A program made the translations under genes and the position numbers. The notes under the pieces are model-generated. The model did no database searches. It was not told the origin of the DNA and saw only the letters and a list, made by a program, of their open reading frames with translations. From Salinicola halophyticus (GTDB lineage Bacteria; Pseudomonadota; Gammaproteobacteria; Pseudomonadales; Halomonadaceae), in contig NZ_PZJN01000004.1 of assembly GCF_003206695.1 (NCBI RefSeq), positions 44,845 through 105,567 on the forward strand: a DNA stretch of 60,723 nt, in the 5' to 3' direction. Of this stretch, positions 1 through 9,749 are shown piece by piece (position 1 is the stretch's first letter; every line of letters begins with the position of its first letter).

Positions 1-61
1 GCAGGCCCCTTTTCTTTGCCTCATTCCATCGCCGCGAGTGTCATACGACCGGTCCGCTATT

Positions 62-97
62 GGAGATTTCGCCGTCTTCGGAGATTTCGCCGTCTTA
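62..97. repeat. 18-bp tandem direct repeat (2 copies)
   Basis: Two consecutive copies of a unit beginning ggagatttcgccgtctt lie just beyond the stop codon of the SMC gene, with period 18. They sit in the only non-coding sequence visible at the left edge. Function unknown. Confidence 0.7.
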
Positions 98-129
98 AGC
101 GTCGAAATGGGGGAAGCGGGCCTCGCCGA

Positions 130-3100
130 TTACTCCACCTCCGCCGGCGTCACGTGTATGCCGAACAGGCTGGCTTCCCCCTCGCCGCGTCCGGCTTCCT
201 CGGGAGAGACCTGACGCCCTTCCCGCACGATGACGTGCCCGCCCTGCCCCTGCTGGCCACCGATTACGCTACCCACCAGATAGGTCGGGAAGATGCTCGG
301 ATCGTTTTCATAGTTGGGATTGTGAATCAGACCGATCATCTGGAACCGACCCCGCGTATTGCGCAACGACTCCAGCGAATCCTGAATCAGGCGGCGATGC
401 GACAGCTTCGAGAACAGCCCGTCGAGAACGATGACGCTTTCGCGGCTGGCCCGGGCGCGGCGCTTGTGATGTCCCGGCAGTTCCCGCAGCTCGCGCTCGA
501 TGGCGAATTCGGACAGCTTCACCAGCCACATCAGAGAGATCGCCTCGCGCTGACCCTCGGACATGTCCTCGTTGAGGGAGAACAGGCGACCGTGCGGGCG
601 AATCGCATCGTGCTTGAGACGAATGCTGACGTCGCGGAACAGCCCGCGGTAGATCCGGCGGCGAATCTGCCGGGTCAGATCGTCGTCGCGTCCGCTTTTT
701 GCCTGCCCATTGTCGCCGGCCTGCTCGAGCCGACGGCGTTGTACCGCCAGGTGCGCGTCAATATCCGCCAGCAGCTGCTGGATCAGCTCGCGGACTGAAT
801 CGTCGGCGATCAGGTCGGCCTTGACTTCGAAATAGGCGCCACCGCCACTCGAGCGCCGCGCGACTCGACGCAGAATCTCCAGGTTGCCGGCCGCATCGAT
901 GATGATCGAACTGAGTCGTTCGACCAGGGTGTCTTCGATCTGGACCCGCGATGCCTGCAGCCGGGCGACCCGCTGGCGGTGATCGTCGAGCTGGACGTCG
1001 AGCTGACGGTGCAGCCCGCGCAACGCTTCCAGCGCCTCCACGCTGACGCCTTCCAGCGTGCCCAGTCGCGCGCGCTCCGTCTCGTTGAATAGCCGGCTGG
1101 CGCTGGCCGACTCCAGCGACATCGCCAATGCCTTCTCACGCGCGGTCACATCCCGCGCCTGGCGTTCGCGATTGCGCGAGCGCTCGCCGAGATTGAGGCT
1201 GCCCAGCCCCTCGAGCAGGGTCTGCTGGCAGGTCTCGAAGGCGTCCAGCTCGAAGACCGCGACATCGTTGTCTTTGCCGCCGCCCTCTTTGTCGCCCTCT
1301 TTGGCGTCCGCCGCCGCGTGCTCCAACGGCGCGGCCAGCCAGCGCCGCCATTCCGCCAGTGCGGCGTCGAGACGAGGGGCATCGTCGCCATCCGCCGGCC
1401 AGCCGGCCTGACCGTCGGCCCTGGCCCGTTCGTACCAGCCCTCGGGGAGTTGCCGCAGCACCTCGAGCCAGGCGACGGCGAACTGATCTACCACGTTGAG
1501 TGCCTGCTGGTGGCGGGCAAGTCGGCTTTCCAGTTCGCTCTGCTCGCGACCGTTGCTCTTGCGCCGCTCGCGCGTCTCCTTCAGCGTCTGTTTCAGGCGA
1601 CCGATATCGCGCTCCAGCGTGCGATTGCCGCCCTGATCGTCACGTACCTGCAGGAAGCTGCGAATTCGCGCGAAATCGAAATCGGCGCGTCGACTGGCGT
1701 GGGCCAGCGCCGAACTCAGTGCCGCTTCGCGGGTCTCGGCGTCGAGCATGAACGCCGGGCCGTCTTCGGCGACGAACGCCGCCAATCGCCGCAGACGCTC
1801 ACGCTCGCCATCGCCGAACAGCTGGCTCAACTGCTCGCGACACGTTTCACGACGCGTCTCCACCTCTTCGGTCTGGAGGGTCAGTTCGGCGAAGCGCTCG
1901 TCATGTTCGGCCAGCTCTTCGCTCAGCGCTGCCAGCCCGGCGTCGATCTCACCGAGGCGCTCGATACCGCCGGCACCGGCGAAGCGTTCCGCGCGCAGCC
2001 ACAGCTCGCCGTGACTTTCCAGCTCACGCGCGGCCTGCTCGCGTTGCGGACTCAGCGTCTCGATGCGCTCCGCGGCATGCTCGCTGGCCTGGGCGGCAGC
2101 TTCGAGAGCGGGTTCACCGCCCTCCTCCAGGAATCGCTGAAAGTCGTCGATCGACTTCATCGCGGCGTCACCGAGCCGCGGGGTCAAGGCTTCGAGTTCG
2201 GTGTCCAGGCGCTCGCGCTGCTCTTCCAGCGCCGCCAGGCGCACTTCGGCCTCCTGTTGCAGGGCCTCTTCGGCCTGCAGCGCCAGTCGGAAGCGTTCCC
2301 CGTGAGGGTCGAGCCGCTGGATCTCTTCTTCCAGCGCCAGCTGGCGTTCACGGTCCACCGACAACCGCTGCTGGGTCTCGTCCCGCAGCGCGGCGAGATA
2401 GGCCGGGTCCAGTGCCGCCTTGACCGCCAGCGTCTCGACCCCCTGGACGGCGCCCAACGGCAGCTCCCCGCGCGCCAGCGTCGCCTGTAGACGCTGGGCT
2501 TCGAGCACCGGCACACCGCAACCGGCGTCGATCAGGCACTGCGACGCTTCCCGCGCCTGCGCCTCGCCTTCGACCACCGGCGCGAACAGCTGGCCCGCGG
2601 CCTGGGCCAGCCAGTCGCGGCGCCGAGTATCCTCCGCCTCGAGTCCGGCCAGCACCTCGTGCAGCGGCCGAAATTCGATCTCGCGGGTTTCCAGCCACTG
2701 GCGAGCTTCGGTCTCCGAGGCCAGACGAGCCAGCGGATCGCCACTCAGGCTCTCGAGATAGCGTTCCCGGGCCTCGATCGCCCCGGTCAGCGTTTCCCGT
2801 TCGCGCAACAGTCGCGGATAGCGCGCCTTGGCATCCTTGAGCCAGGCTGTGGGAGGCTGGTCGCTGGTCGTCCGGAACTCGCTCAGCGCTCGCTCCAGCG
2901 TCTCGAACTGCTGCACCTGCTGATCGAGCTGATGGCGTCGGTCCTGACCTTCGCGCGCTTCGCGATAGAGCGTGTCACGCAGATGCACCGGCGACGCGTC
3001 GCCGTGCCAGTGCCGGTAGCGTTCGGCGGCGTCTTTCAGCGGTTCCAGCCGCGCCAGCCGCGCCTTGGCATCGCTCTGGGCACGATTCGCATCGGCCAGC

Positions 3101-5079
3101 GCCTGCTCGCATTCGGCCAGGACGCTCTTGCGCTCGCTCCAGAAACCGACCGGTGACTGCTCGGGCCACTGCTCGGCGAACGCCTGCCACGCATCGCGTC
3201 CCGCCGCCAGCGGCGCCATCTCACCCTCCAGACGATGGCGCTGTTCACGGCGTGCCTGCAGGGCCTCTCGCGTCGATTCGCGCTGTGCGTCCAGCGCGCT
3301 GCGCTGGGCGTTCCACTCCTCGAGCTGCGCTTCGAGGACCTCCTGCTGCTCCTGCTTGGTGGCCAGCAGAACGTCGGGCGAGGTATCGGGATGCTCGGCG
3401 ATGAAGTCCTGGTACCACTGCGCGGGCTGCTTGAATTCGCCCATGCGGCCGAGATGATCGGCATGCGCCTTGCGGGCCTCGGTCAGCGCCGTCTGAGCGG
3501 CGTCTCGAGTGGCCTCGGGCGATTCCAGCTCGATCTCGGTGAAGAGGCCTTCGGCCAGCGCCTGGGTATAGACACTCTGGTTATCGATGAAATCGCGCTG
3601 GCGCGACTCCAGCTGTTCGCGCTCCTGCTCCAGACGCTCGACCTCTTCGTCGAGCTGTTCGGCGTCCAGCCGCAACGAGCGGCGATATTCGCGATCGGCG
3701 ATCACCTCTTCGCGGAAGCGATTGCCATCCAGCCCCTCGAACACTTCGGCGGCGTCGTCGAGTACGCCAAGGGCGCGATAGCGCGCAGCGTCGTCGCTGA
3801 AGGCGTGGCTGTCCGCCAGCCAGGCCCGCGCCTGATCGAACGACACATGACCGATATCTCGCGCCGTGAGCCAGGTCGCTTCGGGAAGGTGAACCAGACG
3901 ACGATGGGTATCGACGCGGGCACCCCGCTCGGAGAGTGCCTGACGCACGTTGCGCTCGGCCTGACGCGACAGCTTCGCCAGCAGCCAGGTCGAGACCCGG
4001 GGCCGCTCGGTATCGCCGGTCGCCCAGGCGAAGCCGGCGATGCTGTCGGCGATCTCGCGGCTCAGCTCGTCACGCGCTTGGCTGTCGGCAAAACCCGGCA
4101 GCCCCGCCAACGGCGCCAGCGCCTGGCCGCCGAGCAGACGCTCGGCGTCGAGCAGCGCCGCGTCCAGTCCGCTGAGCTGGCGGCGGGCCTCGAGCAGCCC
4201 TTCGCCCTCGTCGTTGAGCGTTGCCAGTCGTTCGACCTTTTCGTCGGCACGGCGCTGATCGCTCTCGGCTTCCGCCAGCCGATGGCGCAGCTCGGTGATC
4301 CGGGTGCCGGAGTTGAGAATGACGTCTTCGATCAACTCCTCTTCTTCGTCGGTCTCGCCACGCGTCGCCCCGGACAGCACCTGCGGGGCCAGCACTTCGT
4401 AGAAGAATGCCTGGTCGGCCTTTTCGCCGGCCCGCGGCTTGATCGCGTTGAAGATCTGGCTCTTGTCGGCGCCGCCTTCTTTCTGGAACGCCGCCAGCTG
4501 CGCCAGCTCGCGCCGGGAGATATGCACGCCGACCGCTTCCAGCCACTCTTCGCGGTTGTGGGCACGGGTTACGCCCTGTGACCGCATCGCGCTCTGGAAA
4601 TCGGCGTTGGCGTAGAGCGCCAGCTTGCCGTCGCGAGTGATGTGATGCACCGGCACGTCGGAAAGCTTGCCCGGGTAGTGGTAGAACACCAGCCCGCTGC
4701 CATCGCTGTAGCCGTACATGCCGAAGACGAAGGTTTCGCCGGCGACTTCCTCGCCGGCCGCCGCCAGCATGTCATCCTGCTGGCTGCTGTCCTGCGCGCG
4801 GAACTCGACCCGCAAATGGGTCCAGCTGCGTCCTTCACCGTTGACCTTGGAAGGCGAACATTTGCGCCGGGTCCGCGTCAGCAGCTGGCGATCCCGGGAC
4901 AGCATGCCGATCAGCGCTTCGGCCATGGTGGTCTTGCCGAAGCCGTTTTCCATGCTGATCGCGCTCGACTGTCCCCGCAGGTCGAGCAGCAGATGACGCA
5001 TCTTGGCTTCCCAGGGGGACGCGATATCGCCGTGCTTGTTGAGCAGGTTGGCGATTTCGATACGGTTGATCACGCTCAC
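130..5079 (-). CDS. MukB/MksB-like SMC ATPase (condensin / Wadjet JetC-type), atypical Walker B
   Basis: Very long SMC-type ATPase of 1649 residues. The head is split as in SMC proteins. A Walker A motif (ENGFGKTT, Lys49) lies near the N-terminus. At the C-terminus are an ABC signature (SEGQ, residues ~1507-1510) and a Walker B strand (VIVLD, Asp1553). Between them lie about 1400 residues rich in Glu, Arg, Leu and Gln, typical of coiled coil with a hinge. The residue after the Walker B Asp, normally the catalytic Glu, is Gly (codon GGG). The gene overlaps the upstream partner by 4 nt (ATGA), so the three genes form an operon in the MksF-MksE-MksB order. By family knowledge such complexes extrude DNA loops in chromosome segregation or restrict plasmids. 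At 1649 residues it is closer to MukB than to most MksB/JetC. A jetD/mksG nuclease gene is not visible, because the window ends 129 bp downstream. Confidence 0.75.
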   Translation of the reverse strand: MSVINRIEIANLLNKHGDIASPWEAKMRHLLLDLRGQSSAISMENGFGKTTMAEALIGMLSRDRQLLTRTRRKCSPSKVNGEGRSWTHLRVEFRAQDSSQQDDMLAAAGEEVAGETFVFGMYGYSDGSGLVFYHYPGKLSDVPVHHITRDGKLALYANADFQSAMRSQGVTRAHNREEWLEAVGVHISRRELAQLAAFQKEGGADKSQIFNAIKPRAGEKADQAFFYEVLAPQVLSGATRGETDEEEELIEDVILNSGTRITELRHRLAEAESDQRRADEKVERLATLNDEGEGLLEARRQLSGLDAALLDAERLLGGQALAPLAGLPGFADSQARDELSREIADSIAGFAWATGDTERPRVSTWLLAKLSRQAERNVRQALSERGARVDTHRRLVHLPEATWLTARDIGHVSFDQARAWLADSHAFSDDAARYRALGVLDDAAEVFEGLDGNRFREEVIADREYRRSLRLDAEQLDEEVERLEQEREQLESRQRDFIDNQSVYTQALAEGLFTEIELESPEATRDAAQTALTEARKAHADHLGRMGEFKQPAQWYQDFIAEHPDTSPDVLLATKQEQQEVLEAQLEEWNAQRSALDAQRESTREALQARREQRHRLEGEMAPLAAGRDAWQAFAEQWPEQSPVGFWSERKSVLAECEQALADANRAQSDAKARLARLEPLKDAAERYRHWHGDASPVHLRDTLYREAREGQDRRHQLDQQVQQFETLERALSEFRTTSDQPPTAWLKDAKARYPRLLRERETLTGAIEARERYLESLSGDPLARLASETEARQWLETREIEFRPLHEVLAGLEAEDTRRRDWLAQAAGQLFAPVVEGEAQAREASQCLIDAGCGVPVLEAQRLQATLARGELPLGAVQGVETLAVKAALDPAYLAALRDETQQRLSVDRERQLALEEEIQRLDPHGERFRLALQAEEALQQEAEVRLAALEEQRERLDTELEALTPRLGDAAMKSIDDFQRFLEEGGEPALEAAAQASEHAAERIETLSPQREQAARELESHGELWLRAERFAGAGGIERLGEIDAGLAALSEELAEHDERFAELTLQTEEVETRRETCREQLSQLFGDGERERLRRLAAFVAEDGPAFMLDAETREAALSSALAHASRRADFDFARIRSFLQVRDDQGGNRTLERDIGRLKQTLKETRERRKSNGREQSELESRLARHQQALNVVDQFAVAWLEVLRQLPEGWYERARADGQAGWPADGDDAPRLDAALAEWRRWLAAPLEHAAADAKEGDKEGGGKDNDVAVFELDAFETCQQTLLEGLGSLNLGERSRNRERQARDVTAREKALAMSLESASASRLFNETERARLGTLEGVSVEALEALRGLHRQLDVQLDDHRQRVARLQASRVQIEDTLVERLSSIIIDAAGNLEILRRVARRSSGGGAYFEVKADLIADDSVRELIQQLLADIDAHLAVQRRRLEQAGDNGQAKSGRDDDLTRQIRRRIYRGLFRDVSIRLKHDAIRPHGRLFSLNEDMSEGQREAISLMWLVKLSEFAIERELRELPGHHKRRARASRESVIVLDGLFSKLSHRRLIQDSLESLRNTRGRFQMIGLIHNPNYENDPSIFPTYLVGSVIGGQQGQGGHVIVREGRQVSPEEAGRGEGEASLFGIHVTPAEVE

Positions 5080-6017
5080 CGGCGTTCCTCCTCGGCATTC
5101 TCGCCCGTCGATTCGCTCGCGTTCTCTTCCGACGGCGAGTCAAACATGTCGGCGGCGTGGCTGGCGTTCTCATTTTCGCTTTCGGGCTCGTCCGCCGAAG
5201 CTTCCTCCGCGGCTATTTCGTCCACTGACACTTCGTCCGCGGCCGATACCTCGTCCAAATCCGGGTCGACGTTGTCGAGGGAGGTGAGCTCGATCAGATG
5301 CGTCAGATGATGGACGCCGATCTGCTCGGCCTCGAGCGCGCCCAGCAGCGTCTGCTGCCAGACATCCTCATCGGCCGCTTCCCGTACCGTCTCGAGATGG
5401 CCGGCGCGACTCAGCAGATCGATGAACGCCTTGACCCGGCGCGGGATGTCCTCGCCACGCTCGTCGAGCAGCACTCGGCTGTTGGCGGGAGCACGCTCGC
5501 CGAGCCCGCGCAACGTCTCCAGCTGCTCGCGAACTAGTTCGACCAGTTCGCGGGTCACGAAGGTCGCTTCCTGGTAGCGGCTGACATCGGACAGCGCTCG
5601 ATTCAGGCGGGTATAGATCAGCGTGTGCAGCAGCAGCCACAGCTGCAGATACCACAATGCCAGCTCGGCACGGCTCTCCTGACGCAACTTGAGCGCTTCG
5701 AACACCGGCTCCCGGGTGTAGAGCGGTGGCTGCTCCATTTCCGGGTCCGGCAACAGCGCGAACAGGCGTGAACCCGGCGCGATACCGGGATAGTCACCGG
5801 ATTCGAACGCCTTGAGCCGCAGGCCCTGGCCGGCGAGAAAATCCCGCAGCGCCTCGCGCTCGTTTTCCTGGGCGTCGTCGATCAAGGCACAGACGTCACG
5901 CTCCGAAAGCTGACCTTCGCGTGCGGCACGGCGCTTGCGCCCCCCGCTGGGAACGCGCTCCGCGGTGCGATAACGCAACAGGTAGGCAACGACTTCGCCC
6001 ATTTCCATCATATTCAT
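5076..6017 (-). CDS. MksE/JetB-like condensin partner (by position)
   Basis: Protein of 313 residues lying 3 bp after the 498-residue gene and overlapping the SMC gene by 4 nt. This is exactly the MksE slot of an mksFEB operon. The first ~250 residues are mostly helical by composition. The last ~60 residues are strikingly acidic (runs of Asp, Glu and Ser with almost no hydrophobic residues), a tail that could contact basic partners. I do not recognise a signature motif, so the MksE/JetB assignment rests on gene order, size and translational coupling. In known complexes MksE dimers bind MksF and DNA at the base of the SMC ring. Confidence 0.5.
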   Translation of the reverse strand: MNMMEMGEVVAYLLRYRTAERVPSGGRKRRAAREGQLSERDVCALIDDAQENEREALRDFLAGQGLRLKAFESGDYPGIAPGSRLFALLPDPEMEQPPLYTREPVFEALKLRQESRAELALWYLQLWLLLHTLIYTRLNRALSDVSRYQEATFVTRELVELVREQLETLRGLGERAPANSRVLLDERGEDIPRRVKAFIDLLSRAGHLETVREAADEDVWQQTLLGALEAEQIGVHHLTHLIELTSLDNVDPDLDEVSAADEVSVDEIAAEEASADEPESENENASHAADMFDSPSEENASESTGENAEEERR

Positions 6018-6020
6018 AAA

Positions 6021-7517
6021 TCAAACTTCCTGTTGTTCGGGAGCGGTCTCGCGTAGACGTAGCGACGGCGTGACCGCGCCTTCGATACGGCGGCCATCCG
6101 GCAAGTCGATGGTGAAGGGGGTGTCGTCGATCCCGACGCTCAGATGGTCGTCGAGCAGTTGGGTGTCGACGAAGGTATTGAGCAGCTGCGGCAGGCAATC
6201 CAGGATTTCGGCGTCTTCCGACTCCGATCCGGTCTCGAAGTGATGCCACCCCTCACCGAGCGCTTCCGGCAGCGACAGCGGCGCCTGACGCAGACGCCGA
6301 CGCAATGCCGGCCCCTGAACCTTGAGGTAGCGCGCCAGCAGCGGATCGGCGCCGGGCCTGTCGCGCGCTTCGTCGAAGACCAGCGCCGCCCCGCTACGCT
6401 CGGCGCGGCGCGTCTCGACCAGCGGCAGCAGCGTTTCGACGCGGGGCATCACGACCTCGGTCCCCAGCGGCATCATCCTTGCGATCACCGCATCCTGCAG
6501 CCGTCTGGGCGGCGGGGACAACAGCAGCTGGTGGGCCAGACCGGCAAAATCGATCACGCCCATCGACTGAATCCGTCCCTCGGCGATATCCGCGAGCAGT
6601 TCCGACAGTCGCCGCGAGAGGTTCTCGATCGCGTTCAATACCCGACCGATGGCGCCGGACAGCATGCGCAGATCCCACTCCTCGTCCTGCTGCTCGGCCC
6701 AGCCGTCGAACTGGGCGATCAGCGCGGGTGTCGAGAGCTGCGAACGCGCGCTCAGCAGCGTGCTCTGAATGGTACTCAGCGCGTTGTGGTAGTGACGCTC
6801 GTTGTCCAGCAGTGCGGCGAGCTTGCCCTCGTGGGTCGGGTTCTCGCGCACCCGCCGCAGTTCCTGGGTCAGCGCGCGAATCGCCATCAGGATCTGCTGG
6901 GTAATATCCGGCACCCGCGCGTAGTCGCCCCGCGAGAGCGCCGCGACGACCTTGGCGGCGTCGTACTCGGAATAGAGCAGGTCTTCGACCTGGCTCGCCA
7001 GGGTGACGGTCTGACGGCCGCTGGGCGTCAATCTGACCTGACCGGTCTGGCCCTGTTTCTCGATCAGCGCGGTGCGCTTGGTACTGCGTTTGCTGCGCTC
7101 TCCGCGCAAGGCTGCGCCGTCATCGAGACCGACCTCGACACCGGCCTCTGAGCCGACCTTCGCTTCGCCATTGGCATCTTTGTCGACCCGAGGCGCCTGC
7201 CACTGGCGAAAATGAATTTCGCTGGGCGTGGCCAGCAGATTGATCACGAAGCTCAGGTCGTCGGCGGGCAGATCAGGATAATCTTCGCGCAGATGCGCCA
7301 GGCAGCGGCGCTGGGTGACGAAGGCGCTGTTGGTAGCGAAATCGACTTCGAGCAGATAGTCCAGCAGCAGGCAGCCCAGATCGAGCCAGTAGCCGTCACG
7401 CAGGCCGCGGCGCTGTTCCTGAGTCACCTGAACGAAGGGCGAGCCCGGTTCGTGGGCGCTGTCATGTAGATCCAGCAGCCGCGTCGTCGCGACCAGCAGC
7501 TTGTTCCAGGCGGTCAT
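6021..7517 (-). CDS. MksF/JetA-like kleisin candidate (by position)
   Basis: First gene of the SMC operon, 498 residues. The start at 7517 (MTAWNKLL) is preceded by GGAG at a good distance; a longer reading frame upstream lacks such a site. The N-terminal ~200 residues look like a folded helical domain. The middle contains a basic, low-complexity linker (around residues 150-190, with a cluster of Arg, Ser, Lys and Thr), followed by long helices. Order, size (MksF/MukF are about 440-500 residues) and coupling suggest the kleisin subunit that bridges the SMC heads. I see no decisive motif, so function is inferred from context. Confidence 0.5.
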   Translation of the reverse strand: MTAWNKLLVATTRLLDLHDSAHEPGSPFVQVTQEQRRGLRDGYWLDLGCLLLDYLLEVDFATNSAFVTQRRCLAHLREDYPDLPADDLSFVINLLATPSEIHFRQWQAPRVDKDANGEAKVGSEAGVEVGLDDGAALRGERSKRSTKRTALIEKQGQTGQVRLTPSGRQTVTLASQVEDLLYSEYDAAKVVAALSRGDYARVPDITQQILMAIRALTQELRRVRENPTHEGKLAALLDNERHYHNALSTIQSTLLSARSQLSTPALIAQFDGWAEQQDEEWDLRMLSGAIGRVLNAIENLSRRLSELLADIAEGRIQSMGVIDFAGLAHQLLLSPPPRRLQDAVIARMMPLGTEVVMPRVETLLPLVETRRAERSGAALVFDEARDRPGADPLLARYLKVQGPALRRRLRQAPLSLPEALGEGWHHFETGSESEDAEILDCLPQLLNTFVDTQLLDDHLSVGIDDTPFTIDLPDGRRIEGAVTPSLRLRETAPEQQEV

Positions 7518-7707
7518 GTCGACTCCAGACGGGGAACAACGAATACAGGAAAAGCGGACGATCGCCCGGCGGGCTGCATGACGCAACCCGGCTTGCCGAT
7601 ACGCCGCTTTCCAAAGCGTCGCATTATGCCAAGGTTACCGGCCCGGGTCATTTTGGCTGCCGATCATTTTGTGAGTGGGTATTTTGATTGGAGGTCGAGA
7701 AATAGAA

Positions 7708-7737
7708 ATGCCCCGTCGGTATTACCGAACGGGGCAT
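7708..7737 (-). terminator. Rho-independent terminator of tctCBA
   Basis: The hairpin GCCCCGT...ACGGGGC lies 49 bp past the tctA stop. On the minus strand it is followed by a T-rich run (TTTCTATTTCT). It separates the transporter operon from the SMC operon. Confidence 0.85.
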
Positions 7738-7785
7738 GGGTCATGGCGTGCGTGGTTGTCATCCTGACGCGGCTAGCGACGTGGA

Positions 7786-9303
7786 TCAGTCAACCTTGGA
7801 CTTTGCCGCCTGCATCCTGCGACGCAGGATCGGGCCTACGATGACCGGCAGCAGCAGGCCGATGATCGCCACCGCCCACAGGCCGATGGAAAGACCGCTG
7901 CTCCACAGGACCGACCAGTCGCCATCGGAGATCTGCATCGCGTGGCGCAGGTTCTTCTCCATCTCCGGCCCCAGCAGCAGGCCGAGAATGACCGGCACCA
8001 GCGGAATCTCCAGCTTGCGCAGAATGTAGCCACCGACGCCGAAGGCGATCATGAAGTAGAGATCGAAGGTCGAGTGGCTGATCGAGTAGATGCCCACGAA
8101 CGCGACCATGGTCACGATCGGCAGCAGATACATCGGCGGCACCGACAGGATCTTCACGAACACCCCGACCAGCGGAATGTTGAGCAGCAGCAGCATGAAG
8201 TTACCCACCAGCAGCGCGGCGATCACGCCCCACACCAGTTCGGCGTTCTGGGTGAACATCAGCGGGCCGGGGGTGATGTTGAGCGAGACCAGCATCGCCA
8301 GCAGTACCGCCGTGGTGCCGCTGCCCGGTACACCGAGGGTCAGCATGGGCACCAGCGCACCGCTGGAAGCGCCGTTGTTGCCGGACTCCGGCGCCGCCAC
8401 GCCACGCGGATCGCCTTCACCGAAGTAGCCTTTCTTGCCGACGATCTTCTTTTCCAGCGTGTAGGTGATGAAACTGCCCAGTGACGCGCCCGCGCCCGGC
8501 AATACGCCGGCGATGAAGCCCACCAGACCGCCGCGGATCGTGGTCGGCAGGATCGCCACGATCTCGCGCCACTTGAGCTTGAGCGGGTTGACCTTGATCA
8601 TCTCGCGGCCGGCACCGGCCTTCTCTTCGATGAAGAACAGCAGTTCCGAGACCGCGAACAGACCGACGATGGCGATGATGAAATCGACACCCTCGTAGAG
8701 TTCCAGCACGTTGAAGGTATAACGCTGCGTACCGGTGGAGAGATCGATGCCCACGGTAGCGATGATCAGACCGATCGCCGCGGCCATCAGCGTCTTCATC
8801 GGGTTCTTGCCGGTAATGCCACCCAGCGTGGCAAACGCCAGCACGAACAGTGCGAAGTACTCGGCAGGGCCAAACGTCAATGCGAAACGGGCCAGCAACG
8901 GCGCCAGCAGGATCAGGCCGATGGTCGCGATCAGACTCCCCATGAACGAGGCAATCGCCGAGATCGCCAGCGCTTCCGCTGCCTTGCCCTTGCGGGCCAT
9001 CGGATAACCGTCGAGACAGGTCATCATCGCCGGTTCGTCACCGGGAATGTTCAGCAGGATCGACGAGATTCGCCCGCCGTACATCGCCCCGGCGTAGACC
9101 GCCGTCAGCATGATCAGCGCGGTTTCCGGCTTGAGGCCCAGCGTGAACGCCAGCGGAATCAGGATAGCCACACCGTTGGCGGGGCCGAGACCCGGCAGCG
9201 CGCCGATCAACGTACCGATGAAACAGCCCATCAGGGCAAACATCAGATTCTCGGGCTGCAGCGCCACGCCGAAGCCGATCGACAGATAATGCAACGTCTC
9301 CAT
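7786..9303 (-). CDS. tctA: Tripartite tricarboxylate transporter, large membrane subunit TctA
   Basis: Large integral membrane subunit of a TTT transporter, 505 residues from the start at 9303 (METLHYLS). This start overlaps the tctB stop by one base (TGATG). The protein is almost wholly hydrophobic, with family-typical glycine- and proline-rich loops (GALPGLGPANG near the N-terminus, GVLPGAGASLG in the middle) and about 11-12 membrane segments. With TctB and the periplasmic TctC it imports a carboxylate using the ion gradient. The divergent tctDE pair suggests citrate or a related tricarboxylate. It is last in the tctCBA operon and followed by a strong terminator. Confidence 0.93.
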   Translation of the reverse strand: METLHYLSIGFGVALQPENLMFALMGCFIGTLIGALPGLGPANGVAILIPLAFTLGLKPETALIMLTAVYAGAMYGGRISSILLNIPGDEPAMMTCLDGYPMARKGKAAEALAISAIASFMGSLIATIGLILLAPLLARFALTFGPAEYFALFVLAFATLGGITGKNPMKTLMAAAIGLIIATVGIDLSTGTQRYTFNVLELYEGVDFIIAIVGLFAVSELLFFIEEKAGAGREMIKVNPLKLKWREIVAILPTTIRGGLVGFIAGVLPGAGASLGSFITYTLEKKIVGKKGYFGEGDPRGVAAPESGNNGASSGALVPMLTLGVPGSGTTAVLLAMLVSLNITPGPLMFTQNAELVWGVIAALLVGNFMLLLLNIPLVGVFVKILSVPPMYLLPIVTMVAFVGIYSISHSTFDLYFMIAFGVGGYILRKLEIPLVPVILGLLLGPEMEKNLRHAMQISDGDWSVLWSSGLSIGLWAVAIIGLLLPVIVGPILRRRMQAAKSKVD

Positions 9304-9749
9304 CAGTTGATCTCCAGCAGGCCGAGCGGAAGCGGCAGTTCCAACCCATAAGTGAACAGCACGAATACCACCGCGCCGCTGATCAGGCCCGTGAGATACG
9401 CTTTCACCGGCTTCGCGCCCATACGCCAGCACAGCGTACCGACGGCGAGCATGGTCGAAATGATGAAGCCGAGCGGCTCCAGCAGCAGTGCGTAGGCGAT
9501 CAGCACCACGACGGCGATACCCAACTCCAGAAAGGTCGTGGCGACCGGCCAGGGGTTGTCCGCGTCAGGCTTGACGATCATGTAGAGACTGCAGACAGCC
9601 AGAATGACGGCCAACAGCTTGGGAAAGGTCTCCGGCCCAACGGCTTCCGATCCCCCGAAGGGGACCGGAAACTGGGTGGCGCCGTAGTAGTAGGCTACGG
9701 CGATCACCAGCATGACCAGGCCGAAGACACGGTCATTGAACTTGCTCAT
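9303..9749 (-). CDS. tctB: Tripartite tricarboxylate transporter, small membrane subunit TctB
   Basis: Small membrane subunit of 148 residues with four hydrophobic segments, the normal TctB layout. It overlaps tctC by 4 nt (ATGA) and tctA by 1 nt, so the three subunits are translationally coupled. TctB proteins are poorly conserved; the call rests on size, topology and position. Confidence 0.9.
   Translation of the reverse strand: MSKFNDRVFGLVMLVIAVAYYYGATQFPVPFGGSEAVGPETFPKLLAVILAVCSLYMIVKPDADNPWPVATTFLELGIAVVVLIAYALLLEPLGFIISTMLAVGTLCWRMGAKPVKAYLTGLISGAVVFVLFTYGLELPLPLGLLEIN

Noticed and set aside
1318-2490. Long frames antisense to the SMC gene
   Set aside because: Shadow frames of a GC-rich coding sequence; the SMC strand carries the Walker and signature motifs.
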